64,000 bases of DNA from Mytilinidion resinicola (Eukaryota > Ascomycota > Dothideomycetes > Mytilinidiales > Mytilinidiaceae). The notes beneath the pieces were generated by a model. The model had not been told where the DNA came from. It saw nothing but the letters and a program-made list of their open reading frames with translations, and made no database searches. The translations under genes were made by a program, and so were the position numbers. The stretch covers positions 431,410 to 495,409 of the forward strand of contig NW_022985449.1 of the NCBI RefSeq assembly GCF_010093595.1, read 5' to 3'. The first letter of the stretch is position 1. Each line of letters starts with the position of its first letter. Positions 22,661 through 35,545 of this stretch are shown piece by piece.

Positions 22661-25396
22661 TCAGCCCACGAACTTGCCTCCGCAATACACACAAACATCG
22701 CACGCCGAGAACAAGATTCGGGCTAGGGACATCTGCTTTGAGTTCCCGCTTACTGAAGCTGAGAGAACATCTGGTGCATCCGGCAGCTCTTGATCCCCTT
22801 CATCACCCCCGCCGAGCCCGTCCCGGTCTTGGCTAGCTTGGTCCTCCCGGGCGATATACTCCTCTTTCAAGTACTGCGCCCGGCAAATACCACAGAATTT
22901 CGAAATGTTGGGGCCCTGGATAGCCAAGAATGAGAGACTGCATCTCGCTGGAAATTAGATTAGCCCGAGGACGTAATAACGTGTACAGATAGCTTACTGA
23001 ACTGATGCCCCTCTTTGCATCGTGCCCAGTCTAGACTCTCTAGCCTAATGGGACTGTCGCAAATCGTACAAGTTTCCGGTGCATCGAAATCTGGAGCATC
23101 AGAGGGTAGGAGCACTCCACCGCCAATCTCGTGTAGCTTGTCTAGAACGAGAGCGAAAGTCGCTAGCATTCGTTGACCTAATGGACTGTTGTCGCAAATG
23201 CTTATGGGGAGCTTGAGAACTGCTTCGGCGAGTACACGGGAGAGCTTCAAGTGTGGAAACTCTGTAGACTCATGTGGGGCGCAGACCCTAGATACTAGAA
23301 TCTCGTGTCGGTCTTTGATGGTTTTGGGGTTGAAGAAGACATCTTGCCTCAGTCGTTCGATGAGTTCGGCAGTTGTTGGTACCTGAGCAGTCAAGCCCGA
23401 GTTATTATTAATACTAAGCGTGGTAGGTTAGTGACAGAGACTTAGTGCAGTGAGATTCATTGCGAGGACTTACTTGATCGAAGCGGTCGGGATAGATGCA
23501 ACTACTTCTTGAGGCCTCGCAGCTCCGAAGGATTGCATCAATTGGTCTGATATATGTATGATTGCTACAGAAACTTGTTCGGGAGTCTCATTGTTGTATC
23601 CGAACCATCTATTGATACTAAAGCACGCTGCTTCGGAGCTTACACCTGCAGTCAGTCTCGTCAGTACTAGTTACAAAGTTTTACCGCGAATCCACTCACT
23701 CCCCAAAAAATCGCCCGATGCAATATTGAAATGACCATGGCTCCCTCTTGGATTGGAAATAGTTAATGTGCATGACTGCTCCGCCACCGTGAGATATTCC
23801 ATCATATCACTCGGATGTCGCGTAGACAACGTAGCGAAGAGATCTCCAAGAGGTGAAAGTGCCAAACCCCAGACTTTAGTAAACGCATTCCCCGCAAGAT
23901 CGTTGGCTGCACTGAAATATGCTTGGGTGTCCCTCTCTGTCTCTTGCCAAGATGGTAGAGGTAGTTTTGAGTCGTCCGCTATTGGAAGTCTCAAACCCAC
24001 GGCTGGGACTTGCGTAGTCGACATGTAATAAGAGTAGTACATGTGAACTTCTTGAGGAGATTTGAACGTGAAAGTGACACCTAACGGAATTAGTCGTTGA
24101 AGCTCGATGTAGAGCAGGAAGAATGATCACCAGAGAGAACTAGAACATTGGATACAGGAAATGCATTTCATCTCGCAATGACTTACCGGAAATCGGATCC
24201 CAGTTCTGCTCGAGATGAGTGGAAGACATTTTGAAGTCTTGCGCTAGACAGTTTGATACGGTAAATGAAAACACCTCTAGTCTGGAGAATGCAACGAGGT
24301 ACATGTGATGCTGATCGCATACCTTGGGGCACCAGCTTAACGGCCCCCCATAGCGAAGAGTGATATCGTGATACTTGGTTTCATTATCTACGACCAAAAT
24401 ATCCGGCCGAGTTTGACTATCATCTTCGATTCTCAGCACTATGTTCCTTGCGTAAAGCTTGTCGTTCGACGCATACGACAAGACGGAATCCAGACGGCCA
24501 TCACCTCTGTGAGACCATGGGCTCCACGCAAGATGGGATACACATCGCTGCTGCTGAATAAAATCTTCGAAAACGGCTGTCGAATAGGGAACAGGTTCTG
24601 AGACACCGAGTGAGAAATGGCCGATCACTGTAGCTTTCCATCCTTGATCTGATGAGACTGAGGTATACGGTGATTCGACGGATACAAAGAGAACTTGGTT
24701 ATCATCGTTGGACATGGCCAGTATGTAGGGGCCCCAGTGTAATCTAGACCCGATATTACTCGAAAGACCTCTATCAGGGTTCGTGGAACACCAGGTAAAC
24801 GACCGAAGGCGCATACGAAGCCTGCGCTTGTCCATACGCTCTTCTTCGTTATCATACGTCTCGTTGCGGTCGAAATTTCCCAGGTATGGCTCTATGCAAT
24901 CGTTGACGATGAGACGGCGTTCCCAGCTGGCGGGAACTTTTGGACTGCTTTCGGGAGCCCATAATGACAAGACAAGATTAGATGTGAGTACCGCGAGAGC
25001 CGATCTTCGATGTTTTGAAATACCAGGTGGTGACCACTCAAGCGAAACTACAGCACTCGCGGATATCTCTTCTCCGACAGAGAAAGTTCCAAAGGGAGCT
25101 GGGTATTTCAATGGCAGTTCAGTTGAAGTCCAGAGACTTGTAGCGAGATTTACGATGTGCCATGGACTTGCTGCTGGTTGACGTGAATTCTGGTCTATGT
25201 CTCCACTAGGTTCGAGGTTTGGTATCTATGTTTAGTTCTTAGTCTCTTATGAACGTTGTTGTTGAAATATTTTGAAGCTTAGACTTACCAGCAGCTGGAC
25301 CATCTCGTTAACCGCGATAGCCAATTCACAGTCTTGAGACCATGCAAGGCCGCCCAGCGGCGAAGGCCAAAAGCGAAGCTCCGTCGTCCAAGACAT
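22661..25396 (-). CDS. TFIIIC 90-kDa-type subunit (WD-like propeller plus zf-TFIIIC), 800 aa
   Basis: Six exons, all in phase: 25396-25289, 25225-24187, 24080-23700, 23645-23474, 23413-22998 and 22947-22661. The N-terminal part (about 1-430) is a TFIIIC_delta-like beta-propeller: MSWTTELRFWPSPLGGLAWS, VVSLEWSPPGIS, SALAVLTSNLVLSLWAPE, CVSHLAWSPWSHRGDG and AFTKVWGLALSPLGDLFAT. The C-terminus is the putative TFIIIC zinc finger with cysteines in CTICDSPIRLESLDWARC, GHQFTRCSLSFLAIQG, FCGICRAQY and CDVCVYCGGKFVG. Family knowledge: a homologue of human GTF3C4 and S. pombe Sfc9, part of the complex that binds tRNA-gene B boxes and recruits TFIIIB/Pol III. It lies 265 bp downstream of ALG1 on the same strand and converges with ZIM17. 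Confidence 0.88.
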
Positions 25397-25661
25397 GATG
25401 TCAGCCGCGTTTCATAGGTTTCATCGTTACTTCTTTGTCTTGTGGAAAGAATTGTGGTGAGGTGCAGAGGAAATGTTGAAGTGGTGCCCAATTCGTTAAA
25501 ATGCTTTAACGCTAATCCAAATTAGGAATCGAGGCAAAACCGATGACATGTTTTGGTGCCTGTCTCACTGCAGGTTGAATGATCAAGCTCAATAATTTCT
25601 CTATATGTGAAACACCCTTTCATTCATCGTCTCTATCCATGTGGATTCCACATGATGTCAA

Positions 25662-27268
25662 TCATGTCAGCTGCTTCACGAGCAGAAACAGTTTCCCAGC
25701 AACCCCATCCCATTCCTGGTCCCAACGGCGTTCACTCTCTACGAGTGCGCCGTCCTTCAGTATTCCCAAATTTGATACGCCCTTTCCGAACAGCTCCACG
25801 AAAAGATCTGAGAGTTGTTGAGAAGTTTCGAAGCCTCGTCCATTGACACCCTCTTGAACCAGCTCAGGCCAAGCCTGAAACCTACTCCATCCTACCACTG
25901 GCAACCCAGCCCCGAACATATCTACAACTTTCATTGGAAGATCTACTCCGGAAGATGAGGTATGTAATGATACACCTAGATCCGCGGATCCCAGAAGCAA
26001 TGCATAGTCCTCCGGTGTGAGCCATGCAGTAAGAAGGAGCACGTTAAGCAATTGGTTTTTTTGGTTCAGAGCCCGAACCTTGCTTAGATAGTGCTCTTTG
26101 AGTGGCCCTTTGCCTGTGATTATAGCTAATATCTTAGGAAGGCCAGTTTTAGAGGTGACTAGGGCGGAATAGCTTGTTAGTGCTTCGAGAAGAAGCGAGA
26201 AGTCTTCGTCGGCAGTCCAGGACGTGGAGCTAACAACAAGACGCAATGAGCCACTTGACAGGTCTTTTGCATACTGTGCGGTCTCAGGTAGCTGGGAGAG
26301 GTAGTTGGTGCGCTCTTCTGAGTTTAAAGGTCTGAATAAAGCAGCTGGCCGGTCATGGAGGACCTGGGCTTTGATGTTATACTTCTGCTTCAAGACGGTA
26401 GCCATGACATCGGTGACAGCAAAATGCGCAAAAGCAGATCGGGCGAAGATGTTCTCGTATAACCTTGAGACGAGGACAAGAGGATGGCGGCGTCCAAGTT
26501 TGAGGGCCAGAATTGAGTAGCCAAAATTGTGCCAGTCAATGACGAATTCAGTATTGCGGAGGAAGCAAACAATTTGAGCAATGGCCAGAGTTGGAATGGA
26601 GGGAGGATTCTGCTCGTTTGCTCTCAGTATTCAAGTTGACGGACCGCAACGGTAAGAGATGCAATGGCGAGGTAAACTCACCTGAACAAGCATCCACTTG
26701 GTAGCAGTCGCACGATAGCCCATGGCGTAGTAGAGGCTCCATGCCTGCCAGAGCACCTTCAACGGAGCCACGAGTGGAAATAGCAGGCTGCTTGGTGCTC
26801 GTAGCCAGGCTGGAGAAGGGTCAATCGGTACTATCTTGATGCTTGAATTTGATACAACATCAGGGTGGAGTTCCGACTCTAGTCCACCGTGTCAGTTGGT
26901 TGGTTGAAATTCAGATGATATATGAGGTACAAACCAGTATAGCCAATTAGCTGTACTTGACCCCCATGCTTCGCAATACTAATGGCATGATATTGCATGC
27001 GGGGGCTCCGTCCAATATCCCCAAGCACCACCACCTGGAAAGACGCTCCCAAATGCCTGGTCTGTTTTACCCAAGTTCTCCGATTTACATACTCAGCTGG
27101 AGTCATGACTTTCTTCTTGTCGTCCACAACCTCATCTTTGGCGAAGTCTGTGGAGTATGGGTCATACTGCGAAGGGAGCGTTACGAGGATAATAGTGACC
27201 AGGGTTGAGAAAGCCAGCAAGCCATAGAGGGCGAAATCAAGCGTCGTCTTGGGGCTCAAGTCCCACAT
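25662..27268 (-). CDS. ALG1: Chitobiosyldiphosphodolichol beta-mannosyltransferase, 492 aa
   Basis: Three exons: 27268-26935, 26878-26682 and 26609-25662, joined in phases 1 and 0. Residues 14-32 are a single N-terminal membrane anchor ([18 protein letters not shown]), as in ALG1. Family signatures: [20 protein letters not shown] at about 80-100, [63 protein letters not shown] and [20 protein letters not shown] with GLPVVGW. The enzyme adds the first mannose to GlcNAc2-PP-dolichol on the cytosolic face of the ER (GT33). Intron 1 has a GTTTGT donor. The gene is divergent from MSC2, with a 450-bp region between their start codons. Confidence 0.95.
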
Positions 27269-27719
27269 GTTTGTAGGGAGATAACAGTAAGCGATAGATA
27301 ATAGCCTTGATGGAAAAATTCGATTTTTTCTAGGAGTGAATGAGGTGATGTTGCGACGTTTCGTTGTGCGAGTGAATCCTTCGAAGGATCGACCTCGAGG
27401 ATGCAGTTTGCGGGGACAACCTAGACTTCCGCCACAGCCAGCGCCACAGCTATTTCATCGGTGCTTTAACTGGGCCGATGAAATCAGCGGGCCGACACGA
27501 TGGCACTGGTGGACCCGACCCCTGACTGGCTGAAGGGAGGCAGTTGATATCGAAACATCGCAACAACACCGTGTACATATCCAGCCCTCCCCGCACAGCC
27601 AGCCTCGCCGCGCTCGCTGCTGCACCGATCCGCATTCCTCCAATCCCGATGCTACTGGCGCCTCCGACGACGGGTACCGGCTTGCCCTCGACGAGATAGT
27701 TGAGGAGCCTGCGCCTTTG

Positions 27720-30668
27720 ATGGCCTCGTACGCCCTCCCGCTGAATAGTGGCAGCACCGCACACAGCCATGGCCACTCGCCTTCACACAGTCGCCCAGTC
27801 ATATCCGAGCGACCTCCCTCCTGGATTGGACAGCTTAACGGCGGCGCCCTGAAGAAGATGCCGTCAAATACAAGCCTCCATAGCCATAGTCATTCACATT
27901 CGCACCTCGACCACCAATTGAGCCATGATATGGGCCCGAGCGACCACCAGCACTCTCACAGTCATTCTACTCCCGTAGATAAAGTCTTAGCACTCAACCC
28001 CTTCACGAAAGGGCGCCCTCGAGGGGAGTCTGATCTTGGGCGGGCCCCGCCACGTATAAGCAACACCTCGAAAGGGTATGCCTTCGACACAATAGAAGAG
28101 GCACCAGTGCCGACAGGGACGTAAGGTCTGCTCAATTCCAAATAAGAAGCTCAATTCCGCTGACTACGGTAGTTTATGGCCCACACCAGAAGAACTGCTG
28201 ACCGCACTCCTCATTCCTCTCCCATACCTATTCGCCTCAATAGCGTACCCTGCGGCCGTGGCAGTGCCTCCTACTCCTTTTCCAGCGCCTAAAAACTTCC
28301 CGGGCGAGCCCGAACTAGCAGACACTACGTCACTAGGGGCAAAACTGGGGTCGAACCTGTCTCCATTCGTTCTCGCATGCACCTTATCCTCGACAACATT
28401 GATACTAGTCGGCATAGTGTCCAAGTTGCGTTCTCTAGGGGAACCTCTGGATCGTCGAAAGGGCTCCTTGGGTGGTTCTAATGATTCAGGGAAGAAGCAA
28501 GACTACTTTTGGAGTACTGCAGGGCTTCGTCGACTGGGTGGCAGGATATTCAGTGTCCTCTTGCCGTTTTACGGAGCAATGCATCTAGGAGGTGCAAGGG
28601 CTGCTATCGTACTGCTGACAGTCGCTGCAACTGGAATTGGCAGTTTTGATACGCGCCCAGTGAAGCATTCGTTTCTGGACAGCTGGAAAAGGACATTTCG
28701 GACTAGGAAAGCTACGTGCGGAGTCCTGCTACTAGGACTACTAGCAGATTTCCTAGATGCTTCAGCAAGCTCCAGCACGTTGATATTAGGTCACCTAGCC
28801 CTCGTATTGTCCATCTTGACAATTCCTCCTCCATTCCCGACCACAGGCTGGTCCTTGCTCACGAAATTCAAAGGAGCACCTACTTCATCGACATCTGGTG
28901 CAGGTGCTCCGTCTATTCCACGGCTCTCTCTGGCAAAGCCAGTTTCGCCTTTAGTTTCATCACCGGAAGATACTCATCTTACTTTGCTTGCAGGTTTAAT
29001 TCTAAGCGGCATCACCATGATCTCTGCGATTGCCTTATCTGCTGCTCCGTCAATTTCATTTCCTGCAATTACATTTTCGACCCTTTCTGTAGCCTCAGCA
29101 ACGGGTCTCGTTTTCTTTTCGGTTCCATCTTCTTTACGGACACAACGGAAGCCCGGCGTGGCACTTGGCTGTATCTTGATAGCAGCTTTTGGTTATCTGC
29201 AAAGTTCGGGCATTTGGAGAAGATCTCCATATATTGCCGCTTTCTGTACTTTATGTTATGCGGCTGTTACATTTGACACAACAGCCTCCGTTATCCCACA
29301 CGATGCGGGCCATCACGATCACGATCATAAGCATCAACACAATCATCCTCTGCATGGAAACCACTCGAGAATAACCGGCATTCTCCTCAGAAAGTGCACT
29401 CCGGGGTCTATCCTACGTAGTATTCTCATGGAAAGAGACTCTCGTAGGATTGCCTATTTTGCAGTGTAAGTTGCTCAATATGCTTTAGCAGGACTATGCT
29501 GACCAACACTATACAGGCTCAATCTTGGTTTCATGCTTGTACAATTCTTCTACGGTTTCGTCAGCGGTTCGTTAGGTCTCCTAACCGACAGCATACACAT
29601 GCTGTTCGATTGTGCAGGTCTAGCTGTTGGTCTGGCCGCCGCTGTCATGAGCAAATGGCGGCCGAGTGTCCGCTTTCCCTATGGCTTTGGCAAGATCGAC
29701 ACCATCTCTGGGTTCGCTAACGGCATATTCCTCATGTAAGTCTAAGCCCTTTACGTATAGTGACTGCGGGCTGACCCCACAATAGGCTTGTGAGCGTAGA
29801 AATCGTGTTCGATGCTTTCGAGAGACTTTGGGAAGGATCTGAGCTCCATCGTCTGGACGAGCTGCTGGTCGTCAGCGTGCTTGGCTTCTTGGTCAACCTG
29901 GTTGGCCTAACAGCGTTTGGACACGCTCACCACGGCCACGATCACGGAGGCCACGATCACGGCGGCCATGGCCATTCCCATGACAACGAGAACATGCAAG
30001 GCATATTCCTTCACATTATGGCCGACGCCTTGGGCTCCGTCGCCGTCATAATCTCGACTCTCCTGACCAAGTACTACGGATGGTCAGGCTGGGACCCCAT
30101 TGCGTCCTGCGCCATCGCCGTCCTCATTTTCCTCTCGGCAATGCCTCTTGTCAAGAGCTCCGGCCTGCGTCTCCTGCTCTCACTTTCCGCGGACGTAGAG
30201 TATGGCATCCGTAACACGCTCCAAGAGCTCAGCTCCCTCCGAGGCGTAGTCGGCTACACAGTCCCCCGATTCTGGCTCGAAGACGCTGGCGCCGCACACG
30301 CCGAAGCGCATGCGCACGACCACAAGCATGACCACGATCATGACCATTCGCACGATCACTCGCACGAAGAGCCTGCTCCTACGCATACTCACGGAGACGA
30401 TTGCGACCATGGCCACTCTCATGAGTCGCCGCACGAGCACGATCACGGGCACGATCATTCCCACGACGACCACGCCCATGCGCATCCCCCGGCCCAACCG
30501 AAGATCCTAGGCGTGATTCACATCATCACTTCCCGTATCGCCGATCCTGAGGACGTCCGTGAGCGCACGGTGCAATTCCTCAAGGGGCGCGGCATGGACG
30601 TCGTTGTGCATGTTGAGCGTGAGGGTGACGGGAGGTGCTGGTGTGGTGGCGGGAGTAAGGTCGGCTGA
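27720..30668 (+). CDS. MSC2: MSC2-like cation diffusion facilitator (ER zinc transporter), 931 aa
   Basis: Four exons: 27720-28120, 28173-29465, 29517-29735 and 29786-30668; every junction is phase 2. His-rich clusters occur at the N-terminus (SLHSHSHSHSHLDHQ), before TM of the CDF core (GHHDHDHKHQHNHPLHGNHS) and in a long cytosolic loop (HDHKHDHDHDHSHDHSHEE). Many extra N-terminal membrane spans precede the CDF core, as in yeast Msc2. The core has the zinc-site motifs DSIHMLFDC and HIMADALGSV (HxxxD) and the C-terminal ferredoxin-like part ILGVIHIITSRIAD. Family role: with Zrg17 it brings zinc into the ER. The frame stays open upstream of 27720 to about 27530, with plausible sequence (DEIVEEPAPL), so the true start may lie upstream, perhaps across an intron. 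Confidence 0.92.
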
Positions 30669-32520
30669 GCTGAGTGAGGTAATCCGCCGGATAGTCCGGC
30701 TCCAAGTTGAACGGGCGATGTTGGATGTCAAAAGCTCGGCGAACTGGAGGAGAGAGCTCGGGTTCGGAACGAGCGGGGGAGACTCGGGAGGCCTTCATTC
30801 GGATTTGCTTATCGATCAGGCAGATTCGCGGCTTCGATCGGATCTTTCATATGGGTGGCTTCGAGATGGGGTGGCGTGTCACACCATCAAAGGGGCTGTC
30901 ACGCTTTTCGCCGGGTAAACACAAGATGTGCGTAACTAGGAGATTTCCAGATTTTGAGTGTGAGTTGTTGTGCTAGAGCATATTTCCTTCCATCTCGTTG
31001 CATATGCTCGGCGTACATATGGTTAGTGGGTGGGCATGCTTCTTCATTGTCTCGAGCGAGTTGAGCAAATTGCGTGTAAATATAGGGCAGCCGGCTGCGA
31101 AACTACCACAGATATATTAGAACTCCAGGAATTACTATTGTCCCTAATACGAAGTGATTTCCCATCGGATCGGCTGAATCGACTACTCGCTAGCAGACGG
31201 ATCACTCGTTCAAGGTAGCCCGAATGGAAAAACCGCGTACTATAGCTGCCGATACTGCCGTCTGACTCACATGAGCTCCATCTATGCATAGATGTCCAGA
31301 GCGTCGGCAAACCTTTCTACCTGTTTAATGCTTGTAGGAAATGTGTGAACGACGTGCTGATAAAGGTAAAGGTAGGTGAAACACGAGAGGCACGTAAGGC
31401 ACGTGAGGCAGCAGAACAGCTCCAACGCGAGAGAAATAGTTGCAGCAAAGGCAAAAGACGAAAGAGGTTGTATTTACCATTCCTGAGCAGAATTGTGTGG
31501 TTGACAATAGGGTGGCCAAACAGCTACCGACCGGTCTCCACGTCAGGACGTGCGGACAAGGCACTTTCACCACAAAGCAACTCCATAATTAAGATAGAGT
31601 CGTAGAGCAATCTTAGTTTCCTCACAACGTTGGTTTCTATACATACAGGACGTAGCGTTGTGTTGGAAAGCTTCATGTTGTAATGCATGTACATACGTGT
31701 GATGATGATGTGGGTGCACGAGCCGTCCGGATACATTGACTATTAATTCAGCATAAAGATTAATATCGCTTCTTAGAACTTATCCTTTAAGATGCTGCAA
31801 TAATCAAGCTAATATAGCGTAGAATCAGCCAGTAACTAACGCCTTGTTGACGTGGGAGGTTCTAGCGACGACGTAGCAGTCGACAGGGATTGCATTGAAT
31901 ACGATTTCATCGTCGGAGCGAACAAGAGATGTTAGAACCTGCTTCTAGGAATGGGAAGAGAGCTCTTGTTAAAATTTCTCGACTTTAGGGATCCTCCTGC
32001 GGTTATGCTGTCCGCGCTGTTGAGGCCCTCCACCACGCGGATCTCCCTGCAGTCTTGCGGCTGCACTCCTTCAACGACATCAACCTCAACTGATGCCCTC
32101 GCAAGATACTACCTGTCCGCAATAAAAGGCACGCTGAACGCCATCCTGAAGACTAGCTCATTAGAGGCGCCTAGCCTGCAGAATCTCTAGCGAAACTCCA
32201 GAATTGGCTCGATAAACCGAGAGCCCGAAGCGCGGGGACTCGCTTTAGAATATTTCGTACCACAGCCCATCGCTCCTCTTCGTTTCCAAACGTCTCGTGT
32301 ATAAAAGCCTTGAGCCCGAGCGGAGCACCATAGACACGAAAACAAATTTGTGATGCATCCCTCCACCCACGAGTAAATACAATTGACGTCGAAACCCTTC
32401 TTTCAGCTTCGATAATCAAGTCGCTAGCACGCCTACCAATTTCGGTTCAGTCAACACCCCAGCACATGGGAAAGATCGCGCTCTATCCCATCCCAGTCCT
32501 CGGCCCCATAAATTACTCTA
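30669..32520. other. 1.85-kb intergenic region
   Basis: AT-rich in 31000-31900. At 31950-32190 the plus strand shows short protein-like frames (RAVEALHHADLPAVLRLHSF in one frame) that change frame and end in stops, possibly a decayed F-box/LRR-like gene; support is weak. Nothing else seen. Confidence 0.35.
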
Positions 32521-33477
32521 ATGGCATCCCTGAAATCCGCTTTGGCATGCATTGGCCTTCTATACTCTGTGAAGATATCATACCACCTCGTCGACTTGCT
32601 CTGGGTTTACTTCATCCGGCCCACATCTATCTCGCGGTATCTCTCCACGGATCCCTCCCACCCCTCCTGGGCCTTAGTCACCGGAAGTACTGACGGCATC
32701 GGCCTCGGGTTCTCACACGAACTCTGCTCCCGCGGCTTCAACGTCCTGCTCCACGGCCGAAACCCCGAGAAACTCGCCCGCGTCCAGGCGGATCTGCTCC
32801 AGAAATTTCCCGGCCGATCCATAGAGACGGTCGTCGCCGACGCCGCCGCCTACGACGCCGCCGGCCTCCGCAGCGTCGTGGAAAAAGCCTCAAGCCTGCC
32901 AGACGGAGGACGACTGCGAGTGCTCGTGAACAATGTCGGCGGCGCCTTCCAGCTCATCGGCAAGGGGGTCTTCGGCTTGCTCTCAGAGATGACGGTCGAG
33001 GATGTAGACACGTTCATCAACGTGAACGCGAGATTTCCTGCGGTCTTGACAACAGCTCTGGTACCGGTGCTGACGGCCGAAAGCAACGCGCCGACGTTGG
33101 TGATGAATATCGGCTCTATGGCCAACTACGGGCTGCCGTATTCGGTAGTCTACAGCGCGACGAAGTCGTTCAATCTGACGTTCTCGGCGGCGTTCGGGCG
33201 GGAGATGAAGTCGCGAGGGCACGATGTCGAGGTCTTGGGGTTTGTCGTTGGCACGACGGACACGGTGGGCGCGCCGGCGGAGAAGCAGGGCAATATGGCT
33301 GTTATGACTCCAAGGGGGTTGGCGAAGGCGTGTCTGGATAGGTCGGGGTGTGGGCGGTGGATCTTGCCGCCCTCGTTCAAGCACTGGATTCCGATGAAGA
33401 TCAACGAGTCGGTGCCAGAGTCGCTAATTGTTAATCAGGTGGAGAAGCTTTGGACGGAAGACAGGAAGGGGAACTGA
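32521..33477 (+). CDS. Short-chain dehydrogenase, 3-ketoacyl-CoA reductase / 17beta-HSD type, 318 aa
   Basis: Single exon. An N-terminal hydrophobic segment (residues 8-33, IGLLYSVKISYHLVDLLWVY) suggests ER membrane anchoring, as in HSD17B12/Ifa38 enzymes. The classical SDR elements are intact: TGSTDGIGLGF (TGxxxGIG cofactor loop, about 54-64), DAAAYD, LVNNVGGAF (NNxG), catalytic Ser in MNIGSMANYG and Tyr-Lys in YSATKSFN. An N-terminal RxxE-type HGRNPEK after beta-2 favours NADP(H). Substrate cannot be read from sequence; very-long-chain 3-ketoacyl-CoA or a steroid-like or polyketide ketone are the options. There is no neighbouring fatty-acid elongation gene. Confidence 0.88.
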   Translation: MASLKSALACIGLLYSVKISYHLVDLLWVYFIRPTSISRYLSTDPSHPSWALVTGSTDGIGLGFSHELCSRGFNVLLHGRNPEKLARVQADLLQKFPGRSIETVVADAAAYDAAGLRSVVEKASSLPDGGRLRVLVNNVGGAFQLIGKGVFGLLSEMTVEDVDTFINVNARFPAVLTTALVPVLTAESNAPTLVMNIGSMANYGLPYSVVYSATKSFNLTFSAAFGREMKSRGHDVEVLGFVVGTTDTVGAPAEKQGNMAVMTPRGLAKACLDRSGCGRWILPPSFKHWIPMKINESVPESLIVNQVEKLWTEDRKGN

Positions 33478-34983
33478 GGCTGGAGGTCTTGGAGTCGGCT
33501 AGGAAAGGCCGTGATAAACCTGCCACTAGATCAAGTTGAGAGTGTCGAAGAACTAGAGAGTTGAGGCATACTTCCATCATTACTTGATATCACGGCTCAC
33601 GGTGTGAGTCGAGAGAAACACTCAGTTTCTACATTTCCTATCCTAGGGGATTGTAGTGGAAGTGCAGCTAGTCTGCAAGATAGATCTTATAGATTGCGCG
33701 ACTGATATATTTGCTTAGCACTCCTATACATTCGCACAAGCTCTATGTATGCATGAAAGTCCAGGAGCTACGGATCCAGACGTTTCTGCCTGTGTGGTTC
33801 TTGTATGAGCTATATGGAAACCGTGCTAGCGGCTTCTCAAGGTACTCCAGCGGTTGCTGTAAGTGGGTGGGCGAGGTTAGCTTTCAGAGCCTTACTAGGT
33901 AGATCTCTCTGATATGCATGACGAAGCACTCAAGCCGTGGACACCCCCAAGCTAGTACATAGAATTCCGAGTACGTTCCCCGCGCACACTCCTCCCCCTC
34001 GTCCCTTCCATCATCTCATTCCCTATTACCAATTGACTTCACTACTAACCCCTACAGCCCCTAGACGCATTCTGCGTAGGGTAGTCTGCAGTTAGCTTTC
34101 CGTAGAACACAGTACGGATCATCTTTCCCTTCCTTGCGCAGCTCCTCGGTCTAGCTGCCGCAAAGTTGTGTGATCGATCTCCCGATTCCTCTTTCGTACG
34201 GTGGTTCGACACAGCAACCTGAAACGGATTGTTGGGTAAAGGGGGCGTCGCGTTGAGATGCTGTGATCGCTCGGGTGCGACGGGGCGACCCCGCAGCAGT
34301 TCTGCGTACTGAGTGGGTGGAGGTGGAGGTGGAGGTGGAGCTTCAGGGTGGTGGCGCCACGACGCACAGGGGAGCGGGGGACGCTCCGGGATGAGGAGCC
34401 GAGGAGAGCGCTCGGGGAGGTGGCTCCCTTTTTATTGGGTGAGAGCAAGCGGTTCAGCATGTTTTGAGTTTGAGCTAGGGGTGTGAGGATGGGCAGTTTC
34501 AGAGGATCACGATAGGATGAAGAGATCATATTCAGACAGGATAGTAACGCAATTTGAGGATATGGATTCATTCATTACCTATTTTCGCTCTATGGGTACT
34601 GTACAATAACAATTCGCTTTGCCCGTTACAGCTCAGCCGTCAACAGGTCCGTAAGCTGCTTTGGGTATCTTTGGTGGATAATTTATAGCCTGTTCTCGTG
34701 TAATACGCTTGACGCCTCCGGTACGCCTAGGTCCAAGAAGTGGGTAATACAGTTGCTGAGAAGAGAAAGATTGCCGGTGCTTCGAACTGAAGGCTAAATG
34801 AACCGGAAGACAGACGCCGTGTCAGAAGTTCCCCTATGAAACTCCAAGTGTCGAGTTTGCAGTTGCAATGATGTTGCTCCGCTGGACAGTGACAAGTGGG
34901 AAAGACAGGCTACCACCACTGCTGGAATCGCTCTGCTTTGGAAGGAGTGAAGTGACGTGTGGATGATCGTATCGAGACTACGA
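33478..34983. other. Intergenic region with a possible small minus-strand gene near 34090-34470
   Basis: On the minus strand one frame stays open for about 120 codons and reads PEAPPPPPPPPTQYAELL, then GRPVAPERSQHLNATPPLPN, more protein-like than its neighbours, but has no acceptable start codon until late and no intron could be fixed. An overlapping frame has an ATG (MLNRLLSPNKKG). I cannot decide whether a gene exists. Confidence 0.25.
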
Positions 34984-35545
34984 TCAAGGAGACTCGTGCT
35001 CGAAATGCTCCGCAATACTCTCGGCGATCTCACGATCCACGCTACTCCTGCGTCTGCGCTGCCTTCTCATCTCCATTTCGGCATCCATCAGCCGCCCTTG
35101 AATCCAGACGCGGAACTTGTCGTCCTGCTTAACTGAATCCGTGTTGAGAAGTTCGGTCAGCGTGGCCTTGATCTGTTGGTTGATTTCGTACAACGAGTGG
35201 CCCTCGTCGGACTGGCTGTCGGTGCACATGCTGCGGTGGTCGAAGGCGGCGTTGGTAGGGCTTGGGTGCGCAGACATGGGAGACGAGGAGTAGATCTCGT
35301 TGGTGAAGGAGGTGCGAGAGGTCCTGGGTGAAGATCCGAAAGACTCGGGAGAGTGGGCGGTCAAGGGAGTAGAAGAGGGGATTTGGAGAGATAAGCGGCG
35401 ACGAAGGTTCTCTTGTTGGTTGGAGAGACGCATGTAACTTCGCATGGGGTCGTCCTTGAGGCTGGGTTAGTCACATTGCGGTATGAGAGGTAGTCTGCAA
35501 TTGGGGACTCACCATGGAAAGATTGGTTCTTGTTGGATAGGACAT
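34984..35545 (-). CDS. Small Ser/Arg-rich protein of unknown function, 167 aa
   Basis: Two exons, 35545-35513 (11 codons, MSYPTRTNLSM) and 35454-34984, joined in phase 0 across a 58-nt intron (GTGAGT, AAG). The first third is Ser/Pro-rich and likely disordered (SSTPLTAHSPESFGSSPRTS). The C-terminal 70 residues are helical and charged: LYEINQQIKATLTELLNTD, DDKFRVWIQGRLMDAEMEMR, RQRRRRSSVDREIAESIAEH. RRRRSSVDR is a basic phosphosite-like motif. No signal peptide or membrane segment. I believe it is a real, conserved fungal small protein because of the clean intron and codon composition, but I recognise no function. Confidence 0.65.

Noticed and set aside
30180..30497. Minus-strand hydrophobic frame inside MSC2
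   Set aside because: Shadow of the His/Asp-rich loop codons read backwards.
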